Positions 15,875 through 24,733 of a stretch of 40,776 nucleotides of DNA are shown here, in pieces. This DNA comes from Candidatus Iainarchaeum sp. (GTDB taxonomy: Archaea > Iainarchaeota > Iainarchaeia > Iainarchaeales > VGJJ01): positions 1-40,776 of the forward strand of contig JACQJG010000008.1 in NCBI GenBank assembly GCA_016198125.1, in the 5' to 3' direction. Position 1 is the stretch's first letter, and the number at the start of each line of letters is the position of its first letter. The notes beneath the pieces are model-generated. The model saw nothing but the letters and a program-made list of their open reading frames with translations. It was not told the DNA's origin and ran no database searches. Made by a program: the position numbers and the translations under genes.

Positions 15875-16048
15875 TAATCCACCCCAGTGCAAAATGATTT
15901 GTGCAAATGGTTTAAAAGAACAGGTTTTCAAAGGAAGCGCATTTAAAAACAAAAACGGGTTATGTTGAAGTTCGCAAGTAATTGGCTTACTGCGGGTCGA
16001 AGCCACTGCAATACCTTGGGCTCGTAGCAGTCAGTTGAAATGGTTTTT

Positions 16049-16083
16049 GGGCCAGCAGGCCCGTGCAGGGTCTTTGACCCTGC
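16049..16083. terminator. Tandem hairpins downstream of giant gene 1
   Basis: Two perfect hairpins lie between the giant gene stop (16115) and the PPC gene: GGGCC-AGCA-GGCCC (16049-16062) and GCAGGGTC-TTT-GACCCTGC (16065-16083). A third, AGCCAG...CTGGCT, overlaps the stop codon. There is no long T-run on the minus strand, so these may act in mRNA 3'-end formation or stability rather than as a classical terminator. Confidence 0.45.
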
Positions 16084-16114
16084 GACCGTCCGCGTAGCAG
16101 CCAGCCGCAACTGG

Positions 16115-19100
16115 CTAGATGCAGGATTTTCCTGCTTCAAGTGCCTCTGTTTCCGCGTGAATGCTTGTCTTGGCGGTCTGCTTGTAAATGGTTTGGGGGT
16201 TCCAAAAGAAGCGCACGTGCACGCCGCTGTCTGAAATGCACACCTGCTTGTTGGCCACCAAATCAAACACGTCCTGCAGGGAGTCTACCTGCGTGCTGAA
16301 ACTGTTGTACGTCATCGTGCTAATGCCCTGCAAAGACACTAACTGGGCATAATTTGCTGAATCCGGGGTCAAAAAATGCAGGTACGCAGATTCTCCCTGG
16401 AGGCTGGCGCTTGAAGTGGGAGGCGAATAAATGACGGTGCGCAGGTACGCGTTTCCCTTCTTCGTGGCCTGCTGCCAGTCCACTCCATACAAGTACTCGT
16501 AATTGTTGATTTGGTCGTTGGGCGTTGCCTCGCGGTCAGGCGTTTGATTGAACGCCTGGGTTATTGGAACACCGTCAAAGTTGTTGCACACCCCAGCACC
16601 ATCCCAGTATGTAAACGTGCTTCCGGTTTCAACAGGAATGCCGCCTTCCAAGGCATAATAAAACGCGCTGAAAGGGTCTTTGGTAATGTCATGCGATACC
16701 CTGGCCATTACAGGCGTGGCAAGCGATGGCGAGAACACAAGTTTCTTTTCATTGTTGGCGCCAGCGTCTGCGCTGACTTCCAGTAAGTTTCCGCGCGTGG
16801 AAGGAATGGAATTGAGCTTGCGCAAATCCGATACAACTTCCGTTTGCACGTTCACAAGCGGGGTTGAGTTTGTGCTCGTCCATGTTTTTGCAAGCGTGTC
16901 ATCAAGCTTGATTTCATTGTCCTCATTGGAAAACCCAACTCCATAGCCAATGCGTTCAAGTGTAGACCCCTTCAACCCCACGTTCCCATTTAAAGGCAAA
17001 TTGTAAAAAGGCGAGTTTGGCACGGCATCATCAATGTGGTAGAACACCACGCTGATAAGCGCGTTAACCCCTTTGCCTGCAGTGAACAAATTCCACGTGT
17101 CGTTGAAATAAATTTCCAAGTCCACCCTGTACTTTCCGGCGGCCGGAAGCGTGGGGCTGTTCACGTATTTCTGCGTGAACAACAGGTTCTGGTCTGGGCC
17201 GTAATAGGATGAAAACATTTCAGTGCCCGCCAAATTATAATACCAGGTTGGAGTGTCTGCAAAAGCCACTTTCGTGTAATACTCCCTGAAATCGTTTTCA
17301 AAGTCCACGCTGTACCCATCGTGGATGAGCCGTGCATCAAAGTGCAGGAGATCATCCAATGCTTTTACGTTGGGCACGCCAGGGGGCCATGCAATGCTGG
17401 TGTCAGTTACTTTGCTTCCAAACACAGGGTCTGTGGGGTCAATCCACTGGTTGATTCCATACGCGCCTGCATAAAAGGCCGTGGTAAGAGGAGACTTGCA
17501 CGTTGAATTCCCTGAATTATCTTCCACGCTTTGATTTGAGAATATAATATGGGTTGCCCCGGTGTTTACAGCGCTTGTGGTATCAGAGTCAAGGCTCAGC
17601 CCAATGTCATACGCGGCTGGAACGCTAAGGCCTGAGAACGTGCATGAAAGGGTTGTACTGGTATTGGCATCCACGCTTCCTTCCTTGGTGCAGGGCCCTG
17701 GAACACTGGCTCCGCTGGTTTGCGCGGAAAGAGACGCGTTCAACGCAACAGACTGGGTTGAAGGCGTATTGTTTTGAATGACTGCATTAAACGTTACTGC
17801 CGAAGGTCCTGTGAACTGGTAGGATATTTCCTGCATGCCCAGGGTGTCAGGCGCCACGGAAAAGGACGTGCTTCCACTGCCTGCCCCGCTGGCAGCACTT
17901 GAAGGGCATGAAAAGGCGTGGTCGTTGGCGGCAAGGAACTCATTGAAAAGCTGCAGGCGTTTCATCAGCATGATGTTGAATTGGGTTGCGTCGCAGTATA
18001 TTGCATCAGGGTTTTTTGCGTCGCATGAATTCCATTGAATGCCGCTTTCTTCTTTCCAACTCCAGTTGAACGCAACCCGGGGAAGCGCGCCTTCTCCTGC
18101 TTTTCCAAGCAGGGCGCCGCTTGCGCACGCAATCGTGTCAAACGATGTAGGCGGAATGGATTGTGCGGGTTCCTGTGTTTTGAACATGGCATGGAATTTC
18201 TCGTTGCGCGTGGTAATCTCTTCCCCGCAGCTCTCTCCAATATTGTAGGGCCCAAAGTCTGAACCCTCGCAGGTTGCCTGGGCCTGACCGCTGTGCGTGG
18301 GGTCTCCGTGAATATGTTCTTTCGCGGTAAGCGTTACCACTCCATACAGGGGCGTGGGGTCTGCGTAATCCGTTTTTTTGTTGAACACAAGTCCAACGAA
18401 TTGAAGGGCGTTGTTTTGCGTGCCTTCAGCGGCTGCCCCCTGGTTGACAGAAATATTGGCCACATCCGTGTTCCATTTTCCCCCAACGTGGTTTTTCACG
18501 TTGTTGGATAACCCTACAGAAATTGCATCCACCGGCAATGACTCCTTTTTCTGGCCGCCTGCAAGATTGATAATATAATCCGGAAGCGTTCGGGTGTAGG
18601 TTTCCAGGCACGGGTCCTCAGAATCACCCAAGAGAAAGTATACAATTATTCCAACGCCCAATCCAATCAACCAGCACGCCGGGCACCATGAGGTCGTGGT
18701 CGTGAGCGCAATAAAAGCGCCTTTTCCGGCAAGCAGGGACGCAATCCCCCCCACAGCAACGCCTGCCGCAGTCCCAATGGCCGCATTTTCAAGCGTGTCA
18801 TCCTCTGCCATGGCCTCGCCCCAATCACATACACTGGCAGTGACTTCCACGGCTTCTGTGAACAGCGCATTGGTTACCGTGGTAGAATCCGAATCGTCTT
18901 TCTTGTACAACGTGAATTCATACCGGTCCCAGGAAAACGCGTACTTTTTGGGGTCCGGAGGCACCATGGTTTTAATCAACGCAATTTGGTGGAAGGAGGT
19001 TCCAGGGGCTTTGGCTCTAACTGTAATCCCATACACTCCTGGGAGCGTGCTGCCTTCGCGTGAAACCTTTACTTTTTTGGATTCTTTTTTGACGTTGTTC

Positions 19101-22100
19101 AACGTCCACTGGTCCAGGAAAAGCTTGCCCTCCGGAGCGCCTCCGGAACAGTTTCCATTCCCTGCTTCCCCGCAAAACTCAAAAGAGATTGGAATGTCTC
19201 CGCACTCGCTTGTATCCACCGTGAATTCTGCTTCGCCCTGCTCAATGCTCAACTCCAAAGGCTTCTCCTGAGAAGGAGTGAATTTCACGCATTGTTCAAG
19301 GTTGGTAATAAGAATGCTGGCATCAAATGAATCAAAGGATTTCTTTGCTTCCCCGGGTTTGCCAGGAAGCTCTGCAGACAATGTGACTTCAAATGCGGCC
19401 GTCTTTCCCAGGTTTCCCGTAAGCGGAGTGAATGTAATGACTGCCTCATAGGCTCCATCGGAAACTGGTTTGGCCTGGTCAAACAACAGGACTTCCTGGT
19501 TGTGCAACAATACTTGCGTGGTTGAAACCCCGCTTTCCAAGTCTGTCAGTGTTAATTCCACTTGGCCGATGGCATCGCCTTTCCATTCAAGTTCGGCCGT
19601 AAGGTTTTGCAGTGCCACTTCCTTTCCAGCCACCTCGCACGTGTTTGAAAGTGAAAATTGGTCAACGGCTTTGTTGTCAAAGGTGGAGGATTCCCATTTT
19701 CCATTGGTGCCAGCGCCTGCGAGTTCAATGCCTCCTTCATCGCATTGATCGGCCAACCCAATGCTTACATGCATGGGAAGGGTTTGAACCCATGTTTGAT
19801 TGAACGCACTGCTTTTGAATGAAAAACTCAGCGTTCCCGCAAGCGTTTCCTCGTCAATAAAAGGGGCGCCGCTTGCAGTAGCGGCTTTTACCTGAATGAG
19901 CTGGGTTTCGCCTTTTGCAATGAACAAAACGTTCTTGTACTGGTTCACGTAATTCTGCATCCCCGTCAAGGCCAGTTTTCCCTGGAACAATCCAAGGATT
20001 TGAATGTCCGTTAACGTCAAATCCGTTTCAAGCTTGTTGCTTATTTTCAGGGTCACAAAGTCTTCGCTTGCACTGGTATTGTTCAACGTAAAATTCAAGG
20101 CCTTGGGGTCGAATGACACTACATTGGAATCCACCACAATTTCAAAGGGTATCGCGGTAAACCCTTCTTTTTGCGCGTCCAGCACAAGCTTTGTTCCAGG
20201 CGTGCTTGCAGGCGCTGTAAAAGACGCTTTTCCACTGGAATTCGTGTACTTTTCTTCAAGGAGTGTCGTGACCTTATCTGTTGTGATTTTTGTCATGGAC
20301 GCCAATGCATTGCCCACTTCAAATCCTTCCTGGTCTTTCACGCTCAACTCCAAGGGGGTTGGAATCAGCGCGCCCACCGTGGAAGGATTCACGCTCAATG
20401 AAAGTTCATTCTTGGATGCCACGCTGAATGGAATGGTCTTCTCAAACACGATCACTCCATTGTTAATCACTTCAACGTGCAGTCCAGCCGCTCCCACCTT
20501 TTTGGGTTCAACCTCAAAAGTGGCTTGCACGGTTTTGAAGGGGGACAGGTTTCCCAATGGGATTCCAGTTCCAGGGGTTTCAGGGATTTCATACGCATTT
20601 AAATTGTTTCCCTCCACGGGCTGGCCGTCCGCATTCTTTATGGAATAAGATTTGAATGCAAGGCTTTCATCTTGAATGGGCCCGCTTGCACTGCTTTTCA
20701 CGCGCAACTGGGCGTTGGAGAAAATGGTGGGCGAGTTGTTGGTAAAGGAAAAGCTTACCGTGTAGGAGCCGCTCACGCTTACAGGGTAGGGGGAATCGTT
20801 GAGGAGAAGTTGCTGGGTTTGGTCGAACACGTTTTCTCCGGCATAGCAAAATGTTTCTTCACAGGTTTCAGCCTGGCCTGAAAAAAACACTTTTTCCAGG
20901 GTTTCCGCGTACAAGGCATGCTTGCTGGAAGTGGACTCAGCAATTCCAAGCTGTGCATCCAGCGGGGTGCGCGCCCATTCCCCGTTTGAAAGCACGCCCC
21001 ACGCACGGTAATACAATGGAATTTTTGCGCCCAATGCGGCTTCACTGCGCACTTTTATTTCCTGTTCAATCATCAGCGTTTGCGCAGGCGTTTGAGTGTA
21101 CAGGGCTTCCGCCCATTTTGCATCTCCTAACGTGATGTTTCCCAGGTCTTGGACGCTTCCCGTGGGAGGATTATACGTTCCTCCTTTTTGAATGCCTGCC
21201 CATGGCGCATTCAATGCATTAACATATACACTATCATTTTCCACCAGGGATTGAGTGCCTGTGCGTACATGGACCCCCAATGGATTGAATGAAATTCCCT
21301 CTGGAATGCGCACCCTGTACAGGGCTTTGGCGCTTGAACCTGCTTTGAGTTCGCCTAAGGGCTTGTCTTTCAAGTCAAAAAGCCCTATAAAAATAATTTC
21401 AGGGGCATTGCCTGTGAAGGGCTTTTCAAGTACGGCATTCAATGTAAACGTTTGACTGGGGTACAATTGCCTGGAAGGCGTGAGCAGGGAAGAATACCCC
21501 TCTGCGCTTACGCGTGCAAACACTTTGCGGTCGGCTTTGAATGTTTTATCCGCGTTTCCGGCGTTGTCTGCAGGAATCATGCACGCGTTTGCAGGGCATT
21601 CGGGTGAATTCTCAGTCAAAAACTCCACTTTTGCAAACGGAATGGGGGCATTGTCTTTATCTGTGACTTTCACTTTTACACTGCTTTCCCCGATTTGCAG
21701 GGACACGTTGAAAAAGGCCTGCTCGGCCTTCTTTGTTTCAACGGTGACACTTTTTCCAGGAGAAGAAGGGAATTTGTACGCCTGAACGTAGTAAGACCCG
21801 TCCTGAATGCCATTAAAAACAGCGGTTCCATTGGCGTCTGTGAATTTTTCAGGGATTTCATAGACAATGAACCCTGTTTTGGAGTCAAAGAAAACAATCT
21901 TTGCATTCTCCACAGGCAGTTCATCTTCATCCGCCACTTTTACAAGCGCCTTGCCGCTGTTTTGGGATGAAATCTTTTCCAGTTCAAAGTCAAACGACGC
22001 GTTTGCGCTTACCATTCCAGCGTCCTTGGACTGGGACAGGTATTCTGCGTGCACCACTACGATTTTATACGGCCCTGGTTCCTGGACTGCAAACGAAACG

Positions 22101-23203
22101 CCTTCACCACCCGAACTGGTTGTTTTTTGGCTGACTTCCTTGTTGTCGGATATTTGAACAAGTTTCACGGTTGCATTTGCAATGGCGTTCCCGCTGACCT
22201 TGTCTTTAACGTTCACAGAGAGCACGCCTTTCACGGATTTTGAAAGCGTGAGTTCTACATTTGTAATCGTGTCTGCTTCCACTTCCACAGCGTCTGAGGA
22301 AATTTCCGCGTAGTCCTGTGCAGGGTCTGAAACGCTTGCATAATATTCTCCCACATCCAGCGAGTCAAAAGTGGCTTGCCCATACACATTGGAAGCCTTG
22401 GTTTTGACTTTTCCCCCGGTTGTGGAAAAAACGGATATTTCCATTCCTTCCAAGGCGTTTCCTTCTTCATCAAGTGCCTTGACTTTTAACGTGCCTTTTG
22501 GAATTTGAAGGGCCGTCAATTCAATGGTGTTCGTGCTTCCCGAGAGTGGAATGCCTTCCTTGGACGCAAAACCAAGGGCATTCGCGTTGGCCAGCAGCAC
22601 GCCACATGTCGCGGGCACGCTGACCTTAACAATTCCATTGGACGTTTGAGTAGTAGTTGGGTTGGGGCTCACGCCTGCATTCTGGCATGAAAACTGAACG
22701 CTTACATTTACTCCATCCAGGCTCTGGCTGTTTTTTCCAATCAATTGAATGGTGCGCTCAAACGATTCAGGAATTACAGATTCCAGTTGAATGGAATACA
22801 ATGCGTTTGGACTTGAGACGTTGAAAGACTCCTCGAAAACCTCAAACCCTTCCCGTTCAACACGCACATTTAATGTACTGCTCACGGGCACGTTTTTTAC
22901 AACGGCCTTGCCGTCTGCATTGGAGGTCGCGCTTACATTTTTGCCTGAAAAAGCCACCTGGACTTGCACGCCTTCCAAGGGAGTGCCGCTTGCATCTGCA
23001 ACCGTGAAAGTTACCTGCGTGTTTTGCGGGATCAGGTTGAGCGTGAATGCGCCCCACAAAAGGATTCCCGCTAAGAGGACAATGAGAAGCGGAAAGCTGG
23101 GCACGATTTTGTCAATTGCGCTTACCACGCCTGTGGCGTGCACGCGGTCTGCAAATGAATAGTACGCGTCCTCTGCTCGTTGGTATAAGTCCTTTAAACC
23201 CAT
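16115..23203 (-). CDS. Giant N-anchored surface protein 1 (2362 aa)
   Basis: This is a type II-anchored surface protein. A charged N-terminus shared with giant protein 3 (LKDLY, ED-YY-F-D, VPSF) precedes one TM at about 36-56. Six transthyretin/carboxypeptidase-regulatory-like beta domains follow (about 61-140, 145-230, 236-322, 326-412, 418-503 and 507-593), a seventh at about 955-1045, and other beta-rich regions. C1459 and C1532 bracket a Gly/Ala-rich hydrophobic insert containing WCPACW. A cysteine block with IYCDATQF lies at about 1713-1750, and the C-terminus carries F-F-W-N-P. No signal-peptidase site or C-terminal anchor is seen. TATA (TATTTAAA) is at 23255-23262, with GGGTGA just before the ATG. 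Its partner or ligand is unknown; adhesion or contact with other cells is a guess. Confidence 0.85.
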   Translation of the reverse strand: MGLKDLYQRAEDAYYSFADRVHATGVVSAIDKIVPSFPLLIVLLAGILLWGAFTLNLIPQNTQVTFTVADASGTPLEGVQVQVAFSGKNVSATSNADGKAVVKNVPVSSTLNVRVEREGFEVFEESFNVSSPNALYSIQLESVIPESFERTIQLIGKNSQSLDGVNVSVQFSCQNAGVSPNPTTTQTSNGIVKVSVPATCGVLLANANALGFASKEGIPLSGSTNTIELTALQIPKGTLKVKALDEEGNALEGMEISVFSTTGGKVKTKASNVYGQATFDSLDVGEYYASVSDPAQDYAEISSDAVEVEADTITNVELTLSKSVKGVLSVNVKDKVSGNAIANATVKLVQISDNKEVSQKTTSSGGEGVSFAVQEPGPYKIVVVHAEYLSQSKDAGMVSANASFDFELEKISSQNSGKALVKVADEDELPVENAKIVFFDSKTGFIVYEIPEKFTDANGTAVFNGIQDGSYYVQAYKFPSSPGKSVTVETKKAEQAFFNVSLQIGESSVKVKVTDKDNAPIPFAKVEFLTENSPECPANACMIPADNAGNADKTFKADRKVFARVSAEGYSSLLTPSRQLYPSQTFTLNAVLEKPFTGNAPEIIFIGLFDLKDKPLGELKAGSSAKALYRVRIPEGISFNPLGVHVRTGTQSLVENDSVYVNALNAPWAGIQKGGTYNPPTGSVQDLGNITLGDAKWAEALYTQTPAQTLMIEQEIKVRSEAALGAKIPLYYRAWGVLSNGEWARTPLDAQLGIAESTSSKHALYAETLEKVFFSGQAETCEETFCYAGENVFDQTQQLLLNDSPYPVSVSGSYTVSFSFTNNSPTIFSNAQLRVKSSASGPIQDESLAFKSYSIKNADGQPVEGNNLNAYEIPETPGTGIPLGNLSPFKTVQATFEVEPKKVGAAGLHVEVINNGVIVFEKTIPFSVASKNELSLSVNPSTVGALIPTPLELSVKDQEGFEVGNALASMTKITTDKVTTLLEEKYTNSSGKASFTAPASTPGTKLVLDAQKEGFTAIPFEIVVDSNVVSFDPKALNFTLNNTSASEDFVTLKISNKLETDLTLTDIQILGLFQGKLALTGMQNYVNQYKNVLFIAKGETQLIQVKAATASGAPFIDEETLAGTLSFSFKSSAFNQTWVQTLPMHVSIGLADQCDEGGIELAGAGTNGKWESSTFDNKAVDQFSLSNTCEVAGKEVALQNLTAELEWKGDAIGQVELTLTDLESGVSTTQVLLHNQEVLLFDQAKPVSDGAYEAVITFTPLTGNLGKTAAFEVTLSAELPGKPGEAKKSFDSFDASILITNLEQCVKFTPSQEKPLELSIEQGEAEFTVDTSECGDIPISFEFCGEAGNGNCSGGAPEGKLFLDQWTLNNVKKESKKVKVSREGSTLPGVYGITVRAKAPGTSFHQIALIKTMVPPDPKKYAFSWDRYEFTLYKKDDSDSTTVTNALFTEAVEVTASVCDWGEAMAEDDTLENAAIGTAAGVAVGGIASLLAGKGAFIALTTTTSWCPACWLIGLGVGIIVYFLLGDSEDPCLETYTRTLPDYIINLAGGQKKESLPVDAISVGLSNNVKNHVGGKWNTDVANISVNQGAAAEGTQNNALQFVGLVFNKKTDYADPTPLYGVVTLTAKEHIHGDPTHSGQAQATCEGSDFGPYNIGESCGEEITTRNEKFHAMFKTQEPAQSIPPTSFDTIACASGALLGKAGEGALPRVAFNWSWKEESGIQWNSCDAKNPDAIYCDATQFNIMLMKRLQLFNEFLAANDHAFSCPSSAASGAGSGSTSFSVAPDTLGMQEISYQFTGPSAVTFNAVIQNNTPSTQSVALNASLSAQTSGASVPGPCTKEGSVDANTSTTLSCTFSGLSVPAAYDIGLSLDSDTTSAVNTGATHIIFSNQSVEDNSGNSTCKSPLTTAFYAGAYGINQWIDPTDPVFGSKVTDTSIAWPPGVPNVKALDDLLHFDARLIHDGYSVDFENDFREYYTKVAFADTPTWYYNLAGTEMFSSYYGPDQNLLFTQKYVNSPTLPAAGKYRVDLEIYFNDTWNLFTAGKGVNALISVVFYHIDDAVPNSPFYNLPLNGNVGLKGSTLERIGYGVGFSNEDNEIKLDDTLAKTWTSTNSTPLVNVQTEVVSDLRKLNSIPSTRGNLLEVSADAGANNEKKLVFSPSLATPVMARVSHDITKDPFSAFYYALEGGIPVETGSTFTYWDGAGVCNNFDGVPITQAFNQTPDREATPNDQINNYEYLYGVDWQQATKKGNAYLRTVIYSPPTSSASLQGESAYLHFLTPDSANYAQLVSLQGISTMTYNSFSTQVDSLQDVFDLVANKQVCISDSGVHVRFFWNPQTIYKQTAKTSIHAETEALEAGKSCI
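17957..18075 (-). repeat. 119-bp near-identical block shared with giant gene 2
   Basis: This segment matches 26612-26730 at 113 of 119 positions by eye, including synonymous sites, while flanking DNA of the two genes is clearly diverged. It encodes the NWSWKEES...IYCDATQFNIML block. It looks like recent gene conversion between the paralogues, or unusually strong constraint. Confidence 0.8.
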
Positions 23204-23254
23204 TCATTCACCCGAACGCGTTGGCACGAAATGGGTTAATGAAGGGTTTACGGG

Positions 23255-23262
23255 TATTTAAA
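23255..23262 (-). promoter_or_regulatory. TATA box of giant gene 1
   Basis: TATTTAAA on the minus strand, predicting a transcript start near 23232 and a leader of about 29 nt, longer than for most genes here. The leader carries GGGTGA before the ATG, so this gene may use Shine-Dalgarno initiation. The rest of the 23204-23397 gap holds only a short GC-rich hairpin near 23301-23317. Confidence 0.5.
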
Positions 23263-23397
23263 CGTATACGCGCGTGCACGCGGGGCATTGCAAGTAAAGG
23301 GGGGAGGCGCCCCTCCGAAACATGCAGCCTGTACGTGGCCATTCAGCGCATTGTGCACGGGTTGAAAATAGGCCGGTGAAGGGCCCCTGGTTTTGAA

Positions 23398-24078
23398 TCA
23401 TGCCATTTCAAGCACGGCCTGCTGGTGTTTTTCAAAAACCTTTTCGTCAATGTGCCCGTACACTCCTTGGAGTCCGTCCTTGAACGATTTTGACGACACT
23501 TTTTCTTTCACGCGTTCAAACCGGTTCCTCAAATCGCATCGGATTGAAATTTCGTTTTGAACCCATTTTTTATCCTTCAGGTTTGGGGCGAGCATGAAAA
23601 TGTCGCGGATGTCCGTTGAACGGGCGCTGATAAACTTCATGACAAACAGCGCGTCAAGGTCAATGATTCGGATCGTTAACTCTTCCATAATGGTTTTCCC
23701 CTTCAACAACCTCATTTTTGAATGGTCAAAAATCCAATCGAAGGCAAACACCATGCCTGTTTGCCGGTCTAAAACGCCGCCTATGAGAATGTCCATGCTG
23801 ACGTTAAAATGGTTTTCCAGTTCTTTTTCAAACCGTTCAAAGTTGGCATAAGGGGAAGGCGTTTTTGGAATTTCTTTGCGCGAATACCCGCGTTCTGCCA
23901 AAAAAGAACCCACTGCACGGGCCTTGCTTTTGTCTTGGACAGCCACGTCGCAGTCCACGGAGAAACGCGGAAGGGTATAGGCGTTCACGGCATACCCTCC
24001 AATAACCACAAATGAATGGCCTTTAAGGGCGCGAAGCGTTTCAAATATTTCCTTTTCCCTAATCTGCAACGCGTCCAT
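23398..24078 (-). CDS. abiEii-like: AbiEii-like nucleotidyltransferase toxin
   Basis: This 226-residue protein belongs to the nucleotidyltransferase superfamily. GGYAVNAY (27-34) is the NTP-binding turn and D42/D44 in SVDCDV are the metal-binding carboxylates; D96 (SMDILIGG) is a candidate third. In type IV toxin-antitoxin systems such AbiEii proteins block growth, and related toxins of this class modify tRNA. It starts inside the end of the AbiEi-like gene (20-base overlap), the standard two-gene order with the antitoxin first. The pair sits between two giant paralogues, which suggests insertion into, or stabilisation of, that locus. Confidence 0.82.
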   Translation of the reverse strand: MDALQIREKEIFETLRALKGHSFVVIGGYAVNAYTLPRFSVDCDVAVQDKSKARAVGSFLAERGYSRKEIPKTPSPYANFERFEKELENHFNVSMDILIGGVLDRQTGMVFAFDWIFDHSKMRLLKGKTIMEELTIRIIDLDALFVMKFISARSTDIRDIFMLAPNLKDKKWVQNEISIRCDLRNRFERVKEKVSSKSFKDGLQGVYGHIDEKVFEKHQQAVLEMA

Positions 24079-24661
24079 ATTTTTTCCTCATGTAGCGGTA
24101 GGCGTAGGAGTAAATGTCATTGGACCGGGCGTGTTTCATGGCCTCTTTTAAGCCTTCCACTTTAAACCCCTGTTTTTCAATGGCCTTCACGTTTTTCACG
24201 GGAATAAAAATGACATATTCTCCAACCGTGGAACCTTTGTCCACATAGTTGGGTATGCCCCGCCGGTTGAAAAAGTTTTTCCAGTACGCCAAATCTTTTT
24301 TCAACACTTTAATAAAATAGGGGGATTTTTCAATTCCACGCTGAACATATGCAAAATCCGACCAAATTTCAATTGCGGACAAACCGGTGAATGCATATTC
24401 TTTTTTTGCTTCTTTCATGATTTCCGGAACCCTGAACGCCAACGCCTTGGCCACAATTTCCCCGGGCTTTACGCATACATAGGTGTTATGGGGTTGTTTT
24501 TGAATCCACCCTGAATGCACCAACAGGGAAAATATCTTTTTCCGCATGCTCGGGCCCACCATCCAATCCAATTCCGCCTGCTTGAAGCGGCCGGCCGTGC
24601 CATGTTTCAAGAACAACAAGGCGTATGCCCTAAACCCGAAAGAGGGGATCCCCATAGTCAT
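24059..24661 (-). CDS. abiEi-like: AbiEi-like antitoxin/repressor
   Basis: This 200-residue protein has an N-terminal winged helix (about 1-75, with RFKQAELDWMV and MRKKIFSLLVHSGWI) and a C-terminal alpha/beta domain with FTGLSAIEIWSDF and STVGEYVIFIP. This is the arrangement of AbiEi antitoxins, which bind promoter inverted repeats to repress their own operon while the C-terminal domain provides antitoxicity. The toxin gene overlaps its end by 20 bases. A TATA box at 24683-24691 is about 26 bases from the ATG at 24661, so the mRNA is probably leaderless, and an inverted repeat lies between them. A second ATG two codons in, at 24655, is also possible. Confidence 0.8.
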   Translation of the reverse strand: MTMGIPSFGFRAYALLFLKHGTAGRFKQAELDWMVGPSMRKKIFSLLVHSGWIQKQPHNTYVCVKPGEIVAKALAFRVPEIMKEAKKEYAFTGLSAIEIWSDFAYVQRGIEKSPYFIKVLKKDLAYWKNFFNRRGIPNYVDKGSTVGEYVIFIPVKNVKAIEKQGFKVEGLKEAMKHARSNDIYSYAYRYMRKKYGRVAD

Positions 24662-24664
24662 AAC

Positions 24665-24683
24665 AGTTACTTAATGGGTAACT
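24665..24683 (-). promoter_or_regulatory. Putative AbiEi operator (AGTTAC-N7-GTAACT)
   Basis: A perfect 6-base inverted repeat, AGTTAC and GTAACT separated by 7 bases, lies between the TATA box (24683-24691) and the antitoxin ATG at 24661. A protein bound here would block transcription initiation. AbiEi proteins are known to repress through inverted repeats in their promoters, so this is the likely autoregulation site. Confidence 0.6.
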
Positions 24684-24733
24684 TTTATAAACAGGGGGTT
24701 CGTGGGGGGCTTGTTCGGCGGCTTTTGAGGCAT

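Noticed and set aside
18640-18680. WCPAC motif in giant protein 1 as a thioredoxin active site
   Set aside because: It sits inside a hydrophobic insert with no thioredoxin-fold sequence around it and is absent from giants 2 and 3.
20004-20648. Plus-strand open frame of 214 codons
   Set aside because: Antisense to giant gene 1; the Ser/Thr-rich translation is what one gets from the complement of beta-rich coding sequence.
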